Assembly: GCA_965216605.1 (NCBI GenBank)
Contig: CBDCGG010000002.1
Span: forward strand, 930,001 to 994,000
Length of the DNA stretch: 64,000 bases
Source: JABAAW01 sp965216605
GTDB lineage: Bacteria > Pseudomonadota > Alphaproteobacteria > JABAAW01
Direction of reading: 5' to 3'
The translations under genes and the position numbers were made by a program. Of this stretch, positions 17,801-26,659 are shown piece after piece (position 1 is the stretch's first letter; every line of letters starts with the position of its first letter). The notes beneath the pieces were generated by a model that saw nothing but the letters and a program-made list of their open reading frames with translations, did not search any database and was not told the origin of the DNA.

Positions 17801-18922
17801 GTCCCAGTACGCGCCTTTGACGAGGCGGACGGCGATTTTGCGATGCGCTTGTTGTGCTAGTTCATAGATGAAGTCGAGCGTTGCGTAGGCGTTGGTTCGG
17901 TAGGCTTGTACGACGATGCCGAAGCCGTCCCACTTTTTGTCGCTCTGTTTTGTGGGGTTTTTTTTTGTGCGGGTTTTGTTTTGCTCGAGCTTGTCGAGTT
18001 CCACGAGGGTTGCTTCTAGAACTTCGAGGAGGAGGTCGGAGCGGTCGGCTTCTTCGGCGTCTAGGGTGAGGGGGATGTTGGCATCGTGCGCCGCTTTGAC
18101 TAGCGAGCTCAAGCGCGGGATGAGTTCTGAGCAGACGCGGTTTTTTTGACCGAGTTCGTATCGAGGATGGATAGCGGTGAGTTTGACGGAGATCCCGCAG
18201 TTGTCGTGGGGCGAGGTTGTTGGGGAGGCGAGGGGTTTCAGGCATCGGATAGCGTGGTGGTATGCTTTTAGATAGAGTTGTGCGTCTTCTTCGCAGCGCG
18301 CGGCTTCGCCGAGCATATCGTAGGAGAATCGGTATCCTTGTTGTCGTGTGGGTTGAGCGCGTGCGATGGCTTTCGGCATAGTTTCGCCTAGCACGAATTG
18401 CCCTCCCATGAGTTTCATGGCTTTTGCGATGGCTACTCTGACGACGGGTTCGCCGAGTTTTTGGACGAGTTTTTGCATCGTGGTGACGATTCCTCGGCTG
18501 TCTTCGGGATTTTTGAGGATATGTCCTGTGAAGATGAGGCTCCAGTGTGATGCGTTCAGGAGGAGAGAGTTATTTTGCCCTTTGTTTTTGCGCCATGTTT
18601 TGCCGGTGACTTTGTCTTTGATGAGGGTATCGAGCGAGGGAGTATCGGGTGTTCTTAGATAGGCTTCGGCGAGGCACATGAGGGCTGTGCCTTCTTGTGA
18701 GGAGAAATCGTATTCGTTCAGAAATTGTTGCATGACGCCTGCGGGGGCGTTGCGGACTTGGGCGGCGAGGGCTTTCGCTTGGCGGGAGATGTTTTTGCGG
18801 AGGGGGGTTGTTTCTTCTAGGGCTTGGAGGAGGGATTGAATCTGTGTGGCTTCGGATGGTGTTTGGCGTGTGCGGGCGCGGAGGGCTACGAGGGTTTTTT
18901 GGAGGGCGGGGGGGGTAGGCAT
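14888..18922 (-). CDS. putA: Bifunctional proline dehydrogenase / P5C (L-glutamate-gamma-semialdehyde) dehydrogenase PutA
   Basis: The 1344-residue protein oxidises proline to glutamate in two steps: FAD-dependent proline dehydrogenase, then NAD-dependent P5C dehydrogenase. The N-terminal barrel domain (about 170-480) includes V-K-L-T-A-I-H-P-R-Y, R-L-V-K-G-A-Y-W-D and F-G-T-H-N-A-H-T. The aldehyde dehydrogenase domain (about 630-1080) has P-W-N-F-P-L-A, a catalytic Glu in E-T-G-G and Cys880 in G-Q-R-C-S-A-L-R. The C-terminal part (1150-1330) resembles the extra domain of long PutA proteins. No N-terminal ribbon-helix-helix domain is evident, so it is probably not an autoregulator. The 5' quarter has a strongly C/A-rich coding strand, the reverse of the usual coding bias. 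Upstream lies island R2. Confidence 0.95.
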   Translation of the reverse strand: MPTPPALQKTLVALRARTRQTPSEATQIQSLLQALEETTPLRKNISRQAKALAAQVRNAPAGVMQQFLNEYDFSSQEGTALMCLAEAYLRTPDTPSLDTLIKDKVTGKTWRKNKGQNNSLLLNASHWSLIFTGHILKNPEDSRGIVTTMQKLVQKLGEPVVRVAIAKAMKLMGGQFVLGETMPKAIARAQPTRQQGYRFSYDMLGEAARCEEDAQLYLKAYHHAIRCLKPLASPTTSPHDNCGISVKLTAIHPRYELGQKNRVCSELIPRLSSLVKAAHDANIPLTLDAEEADRSDLLLEVLEATLVELDKLEQNKTRTKKNPTKQSDKKWDGFGIVVQAYRTNAYATLDFIYELAQQAHRKIAVRLVKGAYWDAEIKHAQTLGVEHYPVFTRKCSTDLSYLACARKLMSMRNNIFPQFGTHNAHTATAILAFAQEHNSANDAHCENHPENRFELQRIHGMGEALHENLRTQIRHNNEDNNDNPLPSITTRIYAPVGIHQDLLAYLVRRMLENGANSSFVHQVLDRRIPISNLVEDPVTLVEKHRQAQRNNKALPHPKIVLPPALFAARKNARGWNLNDIHTQQSFLHNISAFKDKTYEVRSHLGCASTKSTVKQLSPRLCKSPADGHALGSVIEASDKEIARACENLRTAHKAWAATSPAERANVLETFADLLEQNAYEAIALLSREAGKTLWDGISEVREAVDFARFYATQSSCEAREKLTRKHRTQDYTQRLPRGLVVCIAPWNFPLAIFCGQISAALACGNSVLAKPAEQTPLIADLAVKLFYRAGVPRAALACLFGTGERVGKNAIQAAQPDAVCFTGSQATARLIDRQLAELGKAILIAETGGINAMIVDSTALAEQVVRDVLVSAFQSSGQRCSALRLLFVQKDLEKTLLPMLVGATSELKLSLPWQVESDMGPLIDAGAQKNVQQWCRALSKSQAGSKTGGKRASLLFRGNIPKDADAPRQDYCMGYWMPPHIFRIEDTQTLTREIFGPVLHVQTYSNKERDQLLPRINAMGYGLTFGIHSRIDSRIAKAVSEARCGNIYVNRNQIGAVVGCQPFGGEDMSGTGPKAGGADLLLRLSRPPQSKNAFAKGGGKGGIGANSRILSSHTPLYKRLTEWRSLLAPAIGIFDNRADASAPPYSRKDWTAAPERLARLERAVRAWKPADKRAYAQSLLAQAREVYANDGILPGTTGERNRLYTTERGIVACCGERDNLSLQVLVALALGNRVVCAKGENALDTHDAYLDSLGTLAPRGHFWQLVAQDFFTEGLRLCHVALFDGKDEEQRRKLRTRLAAFPDRRRLLLSLDDEVSLLAAQRVVSEDTTASGGNASLLLAASKG

Positions 18923-18982
18923 GAGAGGAATGTAGCAGAAAATTTAGCGATAAAGGCGCGTGTCTGTTGTTGCTTGCGCTCG

Positions 18983-19194
18983 CGCAACACAGACGGGCTT
19001 TGTATGATGACGGATGCAAAACATCGCGTGCGTAGCACGCGGGGGGGGTGTGGGGGGATAAATTCCCCCCACGAAGACCCCGCGTCAGCGGAGCGCACGC
19101 AGTGCGCTTTTCTACGCGCGTAGCGCGTAGCCTCTTATTCAAAAGCGCGCGGCTTGCCGTGCGCAAGCTGACTCGCAACACGGCAAAAAGCAGG
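18983..19194 (-). repeat. Modular palindromic repeat island R2 (complete copy)
   Basis: Read on the minus strand: GTTGCGAGTCAGCT, hairpin GCGCACGGC/GCCGCGCGC, TTTTGAATAAGAGG, hairpin CTACGCGC/GCGCGTAG, hairpin GCGCAC/GTGCGC, CGCTGACGCGG, hairpin with arms GTGGGGGG and CCCCCCAC around AATTTAT, hairpin GCGTGC/GCACGC, then ATGTTTTGCATCCGTC. This copy carries every slot. It separates putA from the small ORF at 19415; the rest of 18923-19414 contains only the candidate promoter. Confidence 0.88.
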
Positions 19195-19258
19195 TTGTTC
19201 GCCTCGTCCTAGAGGCAATAAAAAACATGGGGATAACTCGTTGCTTCCTATGGCTTTT

Positions 19259-19286
19259 TTGTAAAAAGGTGTGCTAGCGTTAATCT
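19259..19286 (+). promoter_or_regulatory. Possible promoter for the small ORF at 19415
   Basis: TTGTAA (19259-19264) and TAATCT (19281-19286) are 16 bp apart on the plus strand. Both boxes deviate from consensus. Confidence 0.3.
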
Positions 19287-19414
19287 ACAAGTGCCTATGG
19301 GGGGATGGTGCTGTTTTTGCGACCAACACATACCCCCAAGCACCCTAAAAGAGGAGTTTTCCATGGCGAAAGATAATTTAAGGCGACAGCCGAACTTTAC
19401 ATGGAGGACTCGAA

Positions 19415-19606
19415 ATGTCCACAAAACCCGATGGCGACAAAGATGTCGCGTCGAAACCTGTTGTGGTGAACCTTGTTGTTCAGAACAACATTCATATCAA
19501 TAACCTTCATATCAACGGGGGTGCGAAAAATCCGTTTGCTTCGCTTTGGTCTTGGGCCGAAGCGTTTTTTGTCATTTTTTTATCGTTTTTTGTCATTTTT
19601 CTCTGA
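19415..19606 (+). CDS. Small hydrophobic-tailed protein (63 aa), hypothetical
   Basis: The ATG has a good Shine-Dalgarno (GGAGGA about 6 bases upstream). The first 40 residues are polar with an N-I-H-I-N-N-L-H-I-N repeat-like stretch. The C terminus (about 44-63) is a single hydrophobic segment with a duplicated F-F-V-I-F-L-S, so a tail-anchored membrane peptide is plausible. A second frame with its own GAGGAG site starts at 19363 (46 residues, Cys/Arg-rich) and overlaps it; one of the two may be a leader. I do not recognise either. It lies between islands R2 and R3. Confidence 0.4.
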   Translation: MSTKPDGDKDVASKPVVVNLVVQNNIHINNLHINGGAKNPFASLWSWAEAFFVIFLSFFVIFL

Positions 19607-19670
19607 AGGTGTGAGTGTGCGCTACGCGCGTTCTTTTTGTCTCTAGGATGAGGCAAAACAAGTAATTTTC

Positions 19671-19872
19671 GCCGTGTTGCGAGTCAGCTTGCGCGAGGCA
19701 AGCCTCGCGCTTTTGAATAAGAGGCTGCGCGTTTCGCTTCGCTCACGCGCAGAAAAGCGCACTTCGTGCGCTCGCTCGCGGCGGGCTTTTTGCGAGGGAT
19801 TACTCCCTCGCGCTCCCCGCGTGCTACGCACGCGATGTTTTGCGCCCGTCAATATAAAAAACCCGTCAATAC
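19671..19872 (+). repeat. Modular palindromic repeat island R3 (complete copy)
   Basis: Plus-strand order: GCCGTGTTGCGAGTCAGCTT, hairpin GCGCGAGGC/GCCTCGCGC, TTTTGAATAAGAGG, hairpin TGCGCGT/ACGCGCA, hairpin GCGCAC/GTGCGC, a spacer, hairpin GCGAGGGA/TCCCTCGC, hairpin GCGTGC/GCACGC, ATGTTTTGCGCCCGTCAATA. Its orientation is opposite to R2, and the two slots b and d hold different arms from R2. It lies between the small ORF and the 3' end of guaB (19607-19883 holds no gene). Confidence 0.88.
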
Positions 19873-19883
19873 AAAAAGTGTGC

Positions 19884-21488
19884 CTATCCCTTACCCCTGC
19901 CCCCCTCCGTCATCGGTACCACATCGTGCGGATAACTCTCCTCCCTGCCCGCACCCGTAATCCTCCGAAAACTACATCCACCCCGCATCTCCCCAATCGC
20001 CCGATTGCCCGTATAACCCATCGCCGCACGTAATCCCCCCGCTAACTGATCGATCGCATACTCTAACGCACCCCTATACGGAACCCTCCCCTCAATTCCC
20101 TCCGCAACAAACTTCTGACTCTGCATGACCTCCTCCTGAAAATACCTGTCCGCAGAACCCCTCGCCATCGCTCCCTCAGAACCCATCCCCCGATACCGCT
20201 TATACGCACGACCCTTAGCAAAAAATACCTCGCCCGGCGACTCGTCCGTTCCCGCAAGTAAAGACCCAACCATCACACAATCCGCACCCGCGCCAATCGC
20301 CTTCGCTAAATCTCCCCCATACCTCACCCCCCCATCCGCAATAACACCTACCCCCGCATCCCCACAAACACGCGCAACATCCCAAATAGCCGACAATTGA
20401 GGAACGCCAACCCCCGCAACAATTCTCGTCGTGCAAATAGAACCCGGTCCTATCCCAACCTTCACGCCATCCACACCCGCCGCAATCAACGCACGAGCCC
20501 CCTCCGCCGTCGCAATGTTTCCCCCCACAATGTCAATCCCGTCAAAGCGCGCGCGTAATCTGCGTACCTGCTCCAAAACACCCGCGCTATGCCCATGCGC
20601 CGTATCCACAACAAGAACATCAACCCCCGCCTCGCACAATAACTGAGCCCGCTCCATATCGCGCTCCAATGCCCCCACCGCCGCCGCAACGCGCAAGCGA
20701 TCCGCAGCATCCTTGCTCGCTAAAGGACGCATCGATACCGCCTCGATATCCTTCACCGTAATCAAGCCGATACAACAACCCTCCCCATCCGTCACCAAAA
20801 GTCGCTCTAGACGATGCTTGTGCAACAACTGCCTTGCCTGCTCAGTCGAACAATCGGCAGAAACCGTCACCAACTTCTTCTGCGTCATGATGTTGCACAC
20901 AGGCTGTTCAAGATTCTCGACAAAACGAACATCCCTATTCGTTATAATACCCAAAAGCTTACGACTGCCTCGTTCGACAACAGGAATGCCCGAAATACGA
21001 CGATCCCGCATTAAACCCACCGCCGTATGAGCATTAGCATCAGGCTCGATCGTGATCGGATCATCTACGATCGCAGACTGGAATCGCTTGACCCGATGTA
21101 CCTCGCGTGCCTGATCTTCAGGCGATAAGCTCTTGTGAATCACTCCGATACCACCCAACTGCGCCATAGTAATCGCAAGCCTGCCTTCGGTTACTGTGTC
21201 CATCGCTGCCGAAGCCAGCGGAATATGCAAACTCACACGGCGCGTGAATCTCGTCGAGAGGTCAACATCCTTCGGCAAAACCTCTGAATAGGCAGGCTCA
21301 AGCAGAACATCGTCGAAGGTGAGAGCCTCGAAGGAAGCAAAAACGCTATTAGTATTTTTATTTGTAGTATTTTTGCTTGTAGTATTTTTGCTTGTAGCGG
21401 TCTCGTCCTCGTGAGGGCGATCCTCGATCGCTGACGGCGACGGAGCTACAGCAGGAGATATAACAGAGAGCGTCTTTCGCACAGCCAT
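19884..21488 (-). CDS. guaB: Inosine-5'-monophosphate dehydrogenase
   Basis: GuaB oxidises IMP to XMP, the committed step to GMP. The barrel begins at F-E-A-L-T-F-D-D-V-L-L-E-P and has D-T-A-H-G-H-S and the catalytic loop G-P-G-S-I-C-T-T-R with the active-site Cys. The flap/phosphate region R-Y-R-G-M-G-S-E-G-A-M follows. Two CBS domains are inserted at about residues 145-265. Length 534 exceeds the usual 485-500 because of a 50-residue N-terminal extension with 4-5 residue repeats (T-S-K-N-T-T-S-K-N-T-T-N-K-N-T). The 3' two-thirds of the coding strand is C-poor. No partner gene is adjacent. Confidence 0.95.
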   Translation of the reverse strand: MAVRKTLSVISPAVAPSPSAIEDRPHEDETATSKNTTSKNTTNKNTNSVFASFEALTFDDVLLEPAYSEVLPKDVDLSTRFTRRVSLHIPLASAAMDTVTEGRLAITMAQLGGIGVIHKSLSPEDQAREVHRVKRFQSAIVDDPITIEPDANAHTAVGLMRDRRISGIPVVERGSRKLLGIITNRDVRFVENLEQPVCNIMTQKKLVTVSADCSTEQARQLLHKHRLERLLVTDGEGCCIGLITVKDIEAVSMRPLASKDAADRLRVAAAVGALERDMERAQLLCEAGVDVLVVDTAHGHSAGVLEQVRRLRARFDGIDIVGGNIATAEGARALIAAGVDGVKVGIGPGSICTTRIVAGVGVPQLSAIWDVARVCGDAGVGVIADGGVRYGGDLAKAIGAGADCVMVGSLLAGTDESPGEVFFAKGRAYKRYRGMGSEGAMARGSADRYFQEEVMQSQKFVAEGIEGRVPYRGALEYAIDQLAGGLRAAMGYTGNRAIGEMRGGCSFRRITGAGREESYPHDVVPMTEGGRGKG

Positions 21489-21560
21489 GCTCTAGCATAC
21501 AGGAAAAAAGCCTTGAGCGCAACAGCGACAGAAAACGCCGCGCCTCTCAAAACGCGGAGA

Positions 21561-21590
21561 GGGCAAGGGGCAAGGGGCAAGGGGCAAGGG
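21561..21590 (+). repeat. 7-bp tandem repeat beside tRNA-Ala(CGC)
   Basis: The unit GGCAAGG is repeated four times without interruption, just 3' of the minus-strand tRNA. It is one of many short tandem arrays in this window. Confidence 0.85.
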
Positions 21591-21599
21591 ATACGGGGG

Positions 21600-21672
21600 T
21601 GGAGCTGGACGGGATCGAACCGACGACCTCCTGAATGCGATTCAGGCGCTCTCCCAGCTGAGCTACAGCCCC
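21600..21672 (-). tRNA. tRNA-Ala (CGC)
   Basis: The 73-nt minus-strand cloverleaf has acceptor GGGGCTG/CAGCTCC, anticodon stem CCTGA/TCAGG with loop ATCGCAT (anticodon CGC), and T loop TTCGATC. CCA is not encoded. It is a second Ala isoacceptor besides the GGC tRNA at 9961. Confidence 0.93.
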
Positions 21673-21726
21673 AATCAGTCAAAAGACTAGATATACCCCG
21701 CCCTCGTGTCTACTTCGTCTCCGCGC

Positions 21727-22188
21727 CTAGAGCGTAGAGGCAACAGCAAAAATGGCGAGCGTGAGAAGATGCTGTCCGATGTTGAGCAGCACAAGCTTGC
21801 GACTCTGTCCGAGCCAGATGCCTGCCGAAATCATGCCCAAGCTCGTCATCACACCTAGCATCACAAAGGCACACCAGGCGCTCGTGAAATGCGCAAGCGC
21901 AAAAACAACAAACCCAACCGCGATCAAATGCAGGACTTGGACAGCCATGCCCAAAGCAGCGTATTCGGTAGCACCCTTGGATTTGCTGCTCTTTCTGTGA
22001 GGTTGCTCTGCCCACCAGGCTTTGCCGAAAAGAGGGCCATACCATAGTCCTCCGACGACGAAGGTAATCGCTACGGCGGCAAGAAGGGTGAGAAAATTCG
22101 TAAGATGAAACGACATCATCATGTCCATCATGTCCATCATGGGCATACCAGACATCGTTTCGGTCATTGTTTCGGTTTTTTCGGTCAT
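21727..22188 (-). CDS. DUF1761 family membrane protein
   Basis: The 153-residue protein has a Met/Thr-rich N terminus with repeats (M-T-E-x-x-E-T-M-T-E-T-M, M-M-D-M-M-D-M-M). Four predicted transmembrane helices follow at about 30-48, 75-97, 100-120 and 130-150. The pattern F-V-V-G-G-L-W-Y-G-P-L-F-G-K-A-W matches the DUF1761 family, whose function is unknown. A strong AAAAGGAG precedes the ATG. It stands alone between two tRNA genes. Confidence 0.75.
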   Translation of the reverse strand: MTEKTETMTETMSGMPMMDMMDMMMSFHLTNFLTLLAAVAITFVVGGLWYGPLFGKAWWAEQPHRKSSKSKGATEYAALGMAVQVLHLIAVGFVVFALAHFTSAWCAFVMLGVMTSLGMISAGIWLGQSRKLVLLNIGQHLLTLAIFAVASTL

Positions 22189-22227
22189 TGGGATTAACTC
22201 CTTTTGTTGGATGGGTTGTAATAGAAA

Positions 22228-22259
22228 ATGGGTTACAAGAATGGGCTACAAGAATGGGC
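22228..22259 (+). repeat. 13-bp tandem repeat abutting tRNA-Ile
   Basis: AATGGGTTACAAG and AATGGGCTACAAG are adjacent and lead into AATGGGCC, whose last bases are the 3' end of the minus-strand tRNA-Ile. The array appears to have grown from the tRNA end. Confidence 0.7.
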
Positions 22260-22328
22260 CAGGGAAGACTTGAACTTCCGACCTCACGCTTATCAAGCGT
22301 GCGCTCTAACCGACTGAGCTACTAGCCC
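22255..22328 (-). tRNA. tRNA-Ile (GAT)
   Basis: The 74-nt minus-strand cloverleaf has acceptor GGGCTAG/CTGGCCC (one G-T pair), anticodon stem CACGC/GCGTG with loop TTGATAA (anticodon GAT), and T stem GGAAG/CTTCC. This tRNA and tRNA-Ala commonly sit in the 16S-23S spacer; here the tRNA-Ile gene is outside the rRNA unit. Confidence 0.95.
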
Positions 22329-22438
22329 CCAAGAGGTTTTGGGGTTTTTGTGGGCTTGTGTGCCTTCCAAGCACCCCTCGATTTCAAGACTATCTTGTCG
22401 CAGAAAGAAAAGCAAGCAAGGAGGAATTTATCCCCTAG

Positions 22439-22468
22439 TTGACAAAGTTATCGTCTTGAGCATACATT
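22439..22468 (+). promoter_or_regulatory. Candidate sigma-70 promoter of the Sel1-repeat gene
   Basis: TTGACA (22439-22444) lies 18 bp upstream of TACATT (22463-22468), 48 bp before the start codon at 22516. Confidence 0.55.
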
Positions 22469-22515
22469 GTCATATCGCGAGGTTGTTTCCCTTGACCGTA
22501 GCAAGAGAGTTACCG

Positions 22516-23193
22516 ATGGCTGTTCGTTATCTTTGTTTTTTCGTATTCTTTGCGTTGTGTTGCCTTTACACGAGCGCGAGTTTTCTTGCGATCAAAGCTC
22601 AGGAGGTTGAGCAGGGCGGTTCAGGCGCAGGCGCAGAGGGCGACGCCTCAGAGGCAGAAGAAGCCTACAAATTGGGAATCTTGTTTGCTGAGGGCGGCGA
22701 TCACACGAGTGCCTTCGATTGGTTCGTCTCCGCAGCAGAGCGCGGACACATCAAGGCGACCTATTGGCTTGCGCGTGCCTACGCCGAGGGACGCGGCACT
22801 GTACGCAACGACAATCTCGCCGTGTCTCTCTTCCAAACCGCCGTCAAGGCAGGGCATACGGGTGCCGTGGGAGGCTTGGGATTGATGTACTTCGGAGGAC
22901 GCGGCGGCTTGACAAAATCTGTAGGGAAGGCAGAAGAACTCTTTCGTAGCGCAGCACAGCACGGCAACGCACAAGCTATGTACAACTTGGGCAATCTCTA
23001 CGCTCTTGGCGGCGCAGAGGGAGCACACGACTTGGCGACGGCTTATGTTTTGTTGGAGCTGGCAGAGAAAAACGGCATCAAGGAGGCGAAAGTCTCGAAG
23101 GCGGGGGTGGAGGCAAGGCTTTCTGTTGCGCAACGCGCGCAGATCGACGCTTTGCGCACGCAGTGGAAGAACAGCATCAAGGCGAATAAGTAG
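22516..23193 (+). CDS. Secreted Sel1-repeat (TPR-like) protein
   Basis: The 225-residue protein starts at the ATG at 22516; the open frame runs 59 codons further upstream, but residues there are unlike a protein and a promoter lies inside it. A signal peptide (hydrophobic residues 5-25, up to A-I-K-A-Q-E) is followed by an acidic linker and three to four Sel1-type repeats (about 55-170). These include A-F-D-W-F-x-x-A-A-E-R-G-H, A-V-S-L-F-Q-T-A-V-K-A-G-H and A-E-E-L-F-R-S-A-A-Q-H-G-N-A. Sel1 repeats are protein-interaction scaffolds; in envelope or host-interaction settings they act as adaptors. The specific partner is unknown. Confidence 0.85.
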   Translation: MAVRYLCFFVFFALCCLYTSASFLAIKAQEVEQGGSGAGAEGDASEAEEAYKLGILFAEGGDHTSAFDWFVSAAERGHIKATYWLARAYAEGRGTVRNDNLAVSLFQTAVKAGHTGAVGGLGLMYFGGRGGLTKSVGKAEELFRSAAQHGNAQAMYNLGNLYALGGAEGAHDLATAYVLLELAEKNGIKEAKVSKAGVEARLSVAQRAQIDALRTQWKNSIKANK

Positions 23194-23215
23194 GTAGGGG
23201 GTGCGGGGGGCAAGA

Positions 23216-23238
23216 TTTACGGATGCAAAACACAAGCG
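23216..23238 (-). repeat. Edge module of the palindromic repeat (fragment R4)
   Basis: TTTACGGATGCAAAACA, the conserved end module of the islands, occurs alone between the Sel1 gene and purC. The rest of 23194-23347 is G-rich on the left and C-rich on the right, with no gene. Confidence 0.6.
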
Positions 23239-23347
23239 TAACAGAATCGCTTTACCGTGTGAGTCCCATAAAACAGCATGCCTTTAAAAAGCACAAGCGC
23301 ATAGCGCACGGCTTGCATCTCCCCCCCCATCCGCCTATCCTCCCCCC

Positions 23348-24238
23348 ATGCGCAAAGTTCCCCATCGCTCGCAACCCCTCTACGAAGGAAAGGCGAAAAT
23401 CTTGCTGCCCGGCCCCGATCCCTCAACGCTCATCCAACACTTCAAGGACGACGCAACCGCCTTCAATAACGCCAAACGAGCAACTATCGAAGGGAAAGGT
23501 GTTCTGAACAACCTGATCTCCGAATACATGTTCCAAGCCCTCTCCGAAATCGGACTGGCAAACCACTTCCTCCACCGCATCAACATGCGCGAACAACTCA
23601 TCCGCAAACTGGAAATGATCCCCCTCGAAGTGATCGTGCGCAATATCGCCGCTGGAAGCTTCTCCGAACGATACGGATGTAAAGAAGGTACCGTGCTGCC
23701 GCGCTCGATCGTCGAATACTGCCTCAAAGACGACAAACTCGGCGACCCCCCCGTCTCCGAAGACCACATCACAGCCTTCGGTTGGGCGCATCCCCAAGAA
23801 ATCGACGACATGCTCTCGCTCGCCCTCAGAACAAACGACTTCCTACAAGGCGTCTTCCGTGGCGTCGGTCTCAGACTCGTCGACTTCAAACTAGAGTTCG
23901 GACGCAGCGTCGAAGAAAACGGCGATGTCGCCATCTGGCTCGCCGACGAAATCTCTCCGGACACCTGCCGATTGTGGGATCGCGAAAGCCAGGAAAAACT
24001 CGACAAAGACCGCTTCCGACACGACCTCGGCAAAGTCGAACAAGCCTATCGAGAAGTCGCACGAAGACTCGGCGTGCTGCCGCACAACGCCGCCCTGAAA
24101 CAAAACGCCTCCACCAAAACTTCTGCCAAAACTTCTGCCCAAACCTCTGCAAAAGTCTCTGCTAAAAAAAGTGCTGCTCTTGAAAAAAACGACAAGACAA
24201 ACGCAAAATCCTCCGACAATATCCGAAGCGTCGAATGA
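23348..24238 (+). CDS. purC: Phosphoribosylaminoimidazole-succinocarboxamide synthase
   Basis: PurC joins aspartate to CAIR in purine synthesis. Signatures are L-Y-E-G-K-A-K-I-L near residue 11, D-D-A-T-A-F-N-N-A-K, E-V-I-V-R-N-I-A-A-G-S, V-D-F-K-L-E-F-G and L-A-D-E-I-S-P-D-T-C-R-L-W-D. The conserved enzyme ends near residue 250. A tail of about 45 residues follows, made of T-S-A-K and T-S-A-Q type repeats (12-bp period). The coding strand is C/A-rich and G-poor, opposite to a normal coding bias, and faces the repeat fragment at 23216. The stop overlaps the purS start by 4 bases (ATGA). Confidence 0.95.
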   Translation: MRKVPHRSQPLYEGKAKILLPGPDPSTLIQHFKDDATAFNNAKRATIEGKGVLNNLISEYMFQALSEIGLANHFLHRINMREQLIRKLEMIPLEVIVRNIAAGSFSERYGCKEGTVLPRSIVEYCLKDDKLGDPPVSEDHITAFGWAHPQEIDDMLSLALRTNDFLQGVFRGVGLRLVDFKLEFGRSVEENGDVAIWLADEISPDTCRLWDRESQEKLDKDRFRHDLGKVEQAYREVARRLGVLPHNAALKQNASTKTSAKTSAQTSAKVSAKKSAALEKNDKTNAKSSDNIRSVE

Positions 24239-24492
24239 AACGCTTTCTCGCCAAAGTCGTCGTAACCCTGCAAGGAGAAATGCTCGACCCCCAAGGCGAG
24301 GCAGTCGCAAGGGTCGCCCGCGAAGCAGGACTAGGGCAGGTAGAAGCCGTGCGCTGCGGAAAAATCATGGAGATGGAACTCTGCGCGCAAAACAAGCAGG
24401 AAGCGTTCGATGTCGCAGAAAACATGCGCAAAACATTGCTGACAAATCCCGCAACCGAACAAAGCGAACTCATCACCTTGGAAGAAGCCTGA
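24235..24492 (+). CDS. purS: Phosphoribosylformylglycinamidine synthase subunit PurS
   Basis: The 85-residue subunit bridges PurL and PurQ in the FGAM synthase complex. Features are the start V-V-V-T-L-Q, the motif L-D-P-Q-G-E-A-V in the first 25 residues, G-K-I-M-E-M-E-L and the C-terminal L-L-T-N-P-A-T-E. It is translationally coupled to purC. purQ and purL do not follow; the next gene is 16S rRNA, so the pur genes are dispersed. Confidence 0.93.
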   Translation: MKRFLAKVVVTLQGEMLDPQGEAVARVAREAGLGQVEAVRCGKIMEMELCAQNKQEAFDVAENMRKTLLTNPATEQSELITLEEA

Positions 24493-24544
24493 AAAACAAG
24501 GGAATAGAAGCTGCTTTTTTATTTAAAAAAAAAGAAAAAACATG

Positions 24545-24572
24545 TTGCGCGCTCGAAAAAAAAGACTATAGT
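24545..24572 (+). promoter_or_regulatory. rRNA promoter with A/T-rich upstream tract
   Basis: TTGCGC (24545-24550) and TATAGT (24567-24572) are separated by 16 bp. The 35 bp upstream (24510-24544) is almost entirely A/T and could act as an UP element. Transcription would run through the leader into the 16S gene. Confidence 0.7.
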
Positions 24573-24689
24573 GAACGCTTGTGATTGGCGCGATGGCATC
24601 GCGCGATTGCTCGCGAGACTTTCGGGGGGATTCTGAGGTCGTTTTTTGCGTCCTTGCTCTGTGCTCTCGCGCTGTTAGACATAGTACAT

Positions 24690-24721
24690 CGAATGGGATA
24701 CGGGGTTGGCGCGCTTTGTTC
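24690..24721 (+). other. 5' half of the 16S processing stem
   Basis: Positions 24690-24721 pair with 26354-26385: 31 of 32 positions pair, including three G-U, with a single mismatch at 24704/26371. This is the expected RNase III-type precursor stem that closes around 16S rRNA alone. Confidence 0.85.
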
Positions 24722-24732
24722 AAAGACGCCAA

Positions 24733-24795
24733 GCCCGTATGCAGCACGAGAGATCGTTCTCCTTGCGGAGAGCCTCTCGTGCGACGCTTACGGGC
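24733..24795 (+). other. rRNA leader stem-loop
   Basis: There are three nested pairings: GCCCGTA with TACGGGC (24733-24739/24789-24795), GCACGAGAG with CTCTCGTGC (24744-24752/24774-24782) and an inner TCTCC/GGAGA. The hairpin lies between the processing stem and the mature 16S 5' end and may help processing or antitermination. Confidence 0.7.
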
Positions 24796-24801
24796 CCGGA
24801 A

Positions 24802-26307
<1,506 letters not shown>

Positions 26308-26353
26308 AGCATGATCCGTACCCTACAACTTCGGTTGAAGGGTGCGCGACAGC

Positions 26354-26385
26354 GAGCAGAGCGTGCCAACACCGTATCCCATTCG
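26354..26385 (+). other. 3' half of the 16S processing stem
   Basis: This is the complement of 24690-24721. A further small hairpin with a TTCG loop lies at about 26322-26340, between the 16S end and this arm. Confidence 0.85.
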
Positions 26386-26443
26386 TTACTCTCTCTTTAG
26401 ATGAGACGCCTCCGCCTTCGCCACCACGCGAGGGCGTTCTTGG

Positions 26444-26658
26444 TTCAATAGGGGATATCTTGCGTCAATATAAGGTTCGGGGGTATGTTTGTGTTTGTTT
26501 CACCTTAAAAGCCGAATCCGTAGTCTTCTAGGTCGGGCATCGTTTGCTCAATAGGGGAGGTGTTGACACAATAGGGGGTTCAATGTAGGGTATCTCTGTT
26601 CGCCTTCTTCAATAGGGGGTATGTTGGGTCAATAGGGTATTCAATAGGGGATATGTTT
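26444..26658 (+). repeat. Array of degenerate CAATAGGGG repeats
   Basis: The core CAATAGGG(G) occurs six times (near 26446, 26550, 26570, 26610, 26630 and 26642), often extended as TTCAATAGGGGATAT and followed by TGTT. A degenerate CAATATAAGG and a CAATGTAGGG also occur. Copies are spaced irregularly, 12 to about 100 bp apart. The array fills the gap between the 16S stem and the Fic start codon and contains no gene. Confidence 0.75.
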
Positions 26659-26659
26659 T

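Noticed and set aside
18570..19181. 203-codon minus-strand ORF over island R2 and the putA 5' end
   Set aside because: It lies mostly in the repeat and in another frame of putA; the C/A-rich strand lacks stops, which explains its length.
26444..26658. CRISPR-like array
   Set aside because: The repeated unit is only about 10 bp, spacing is irregular and there are no cas genes.
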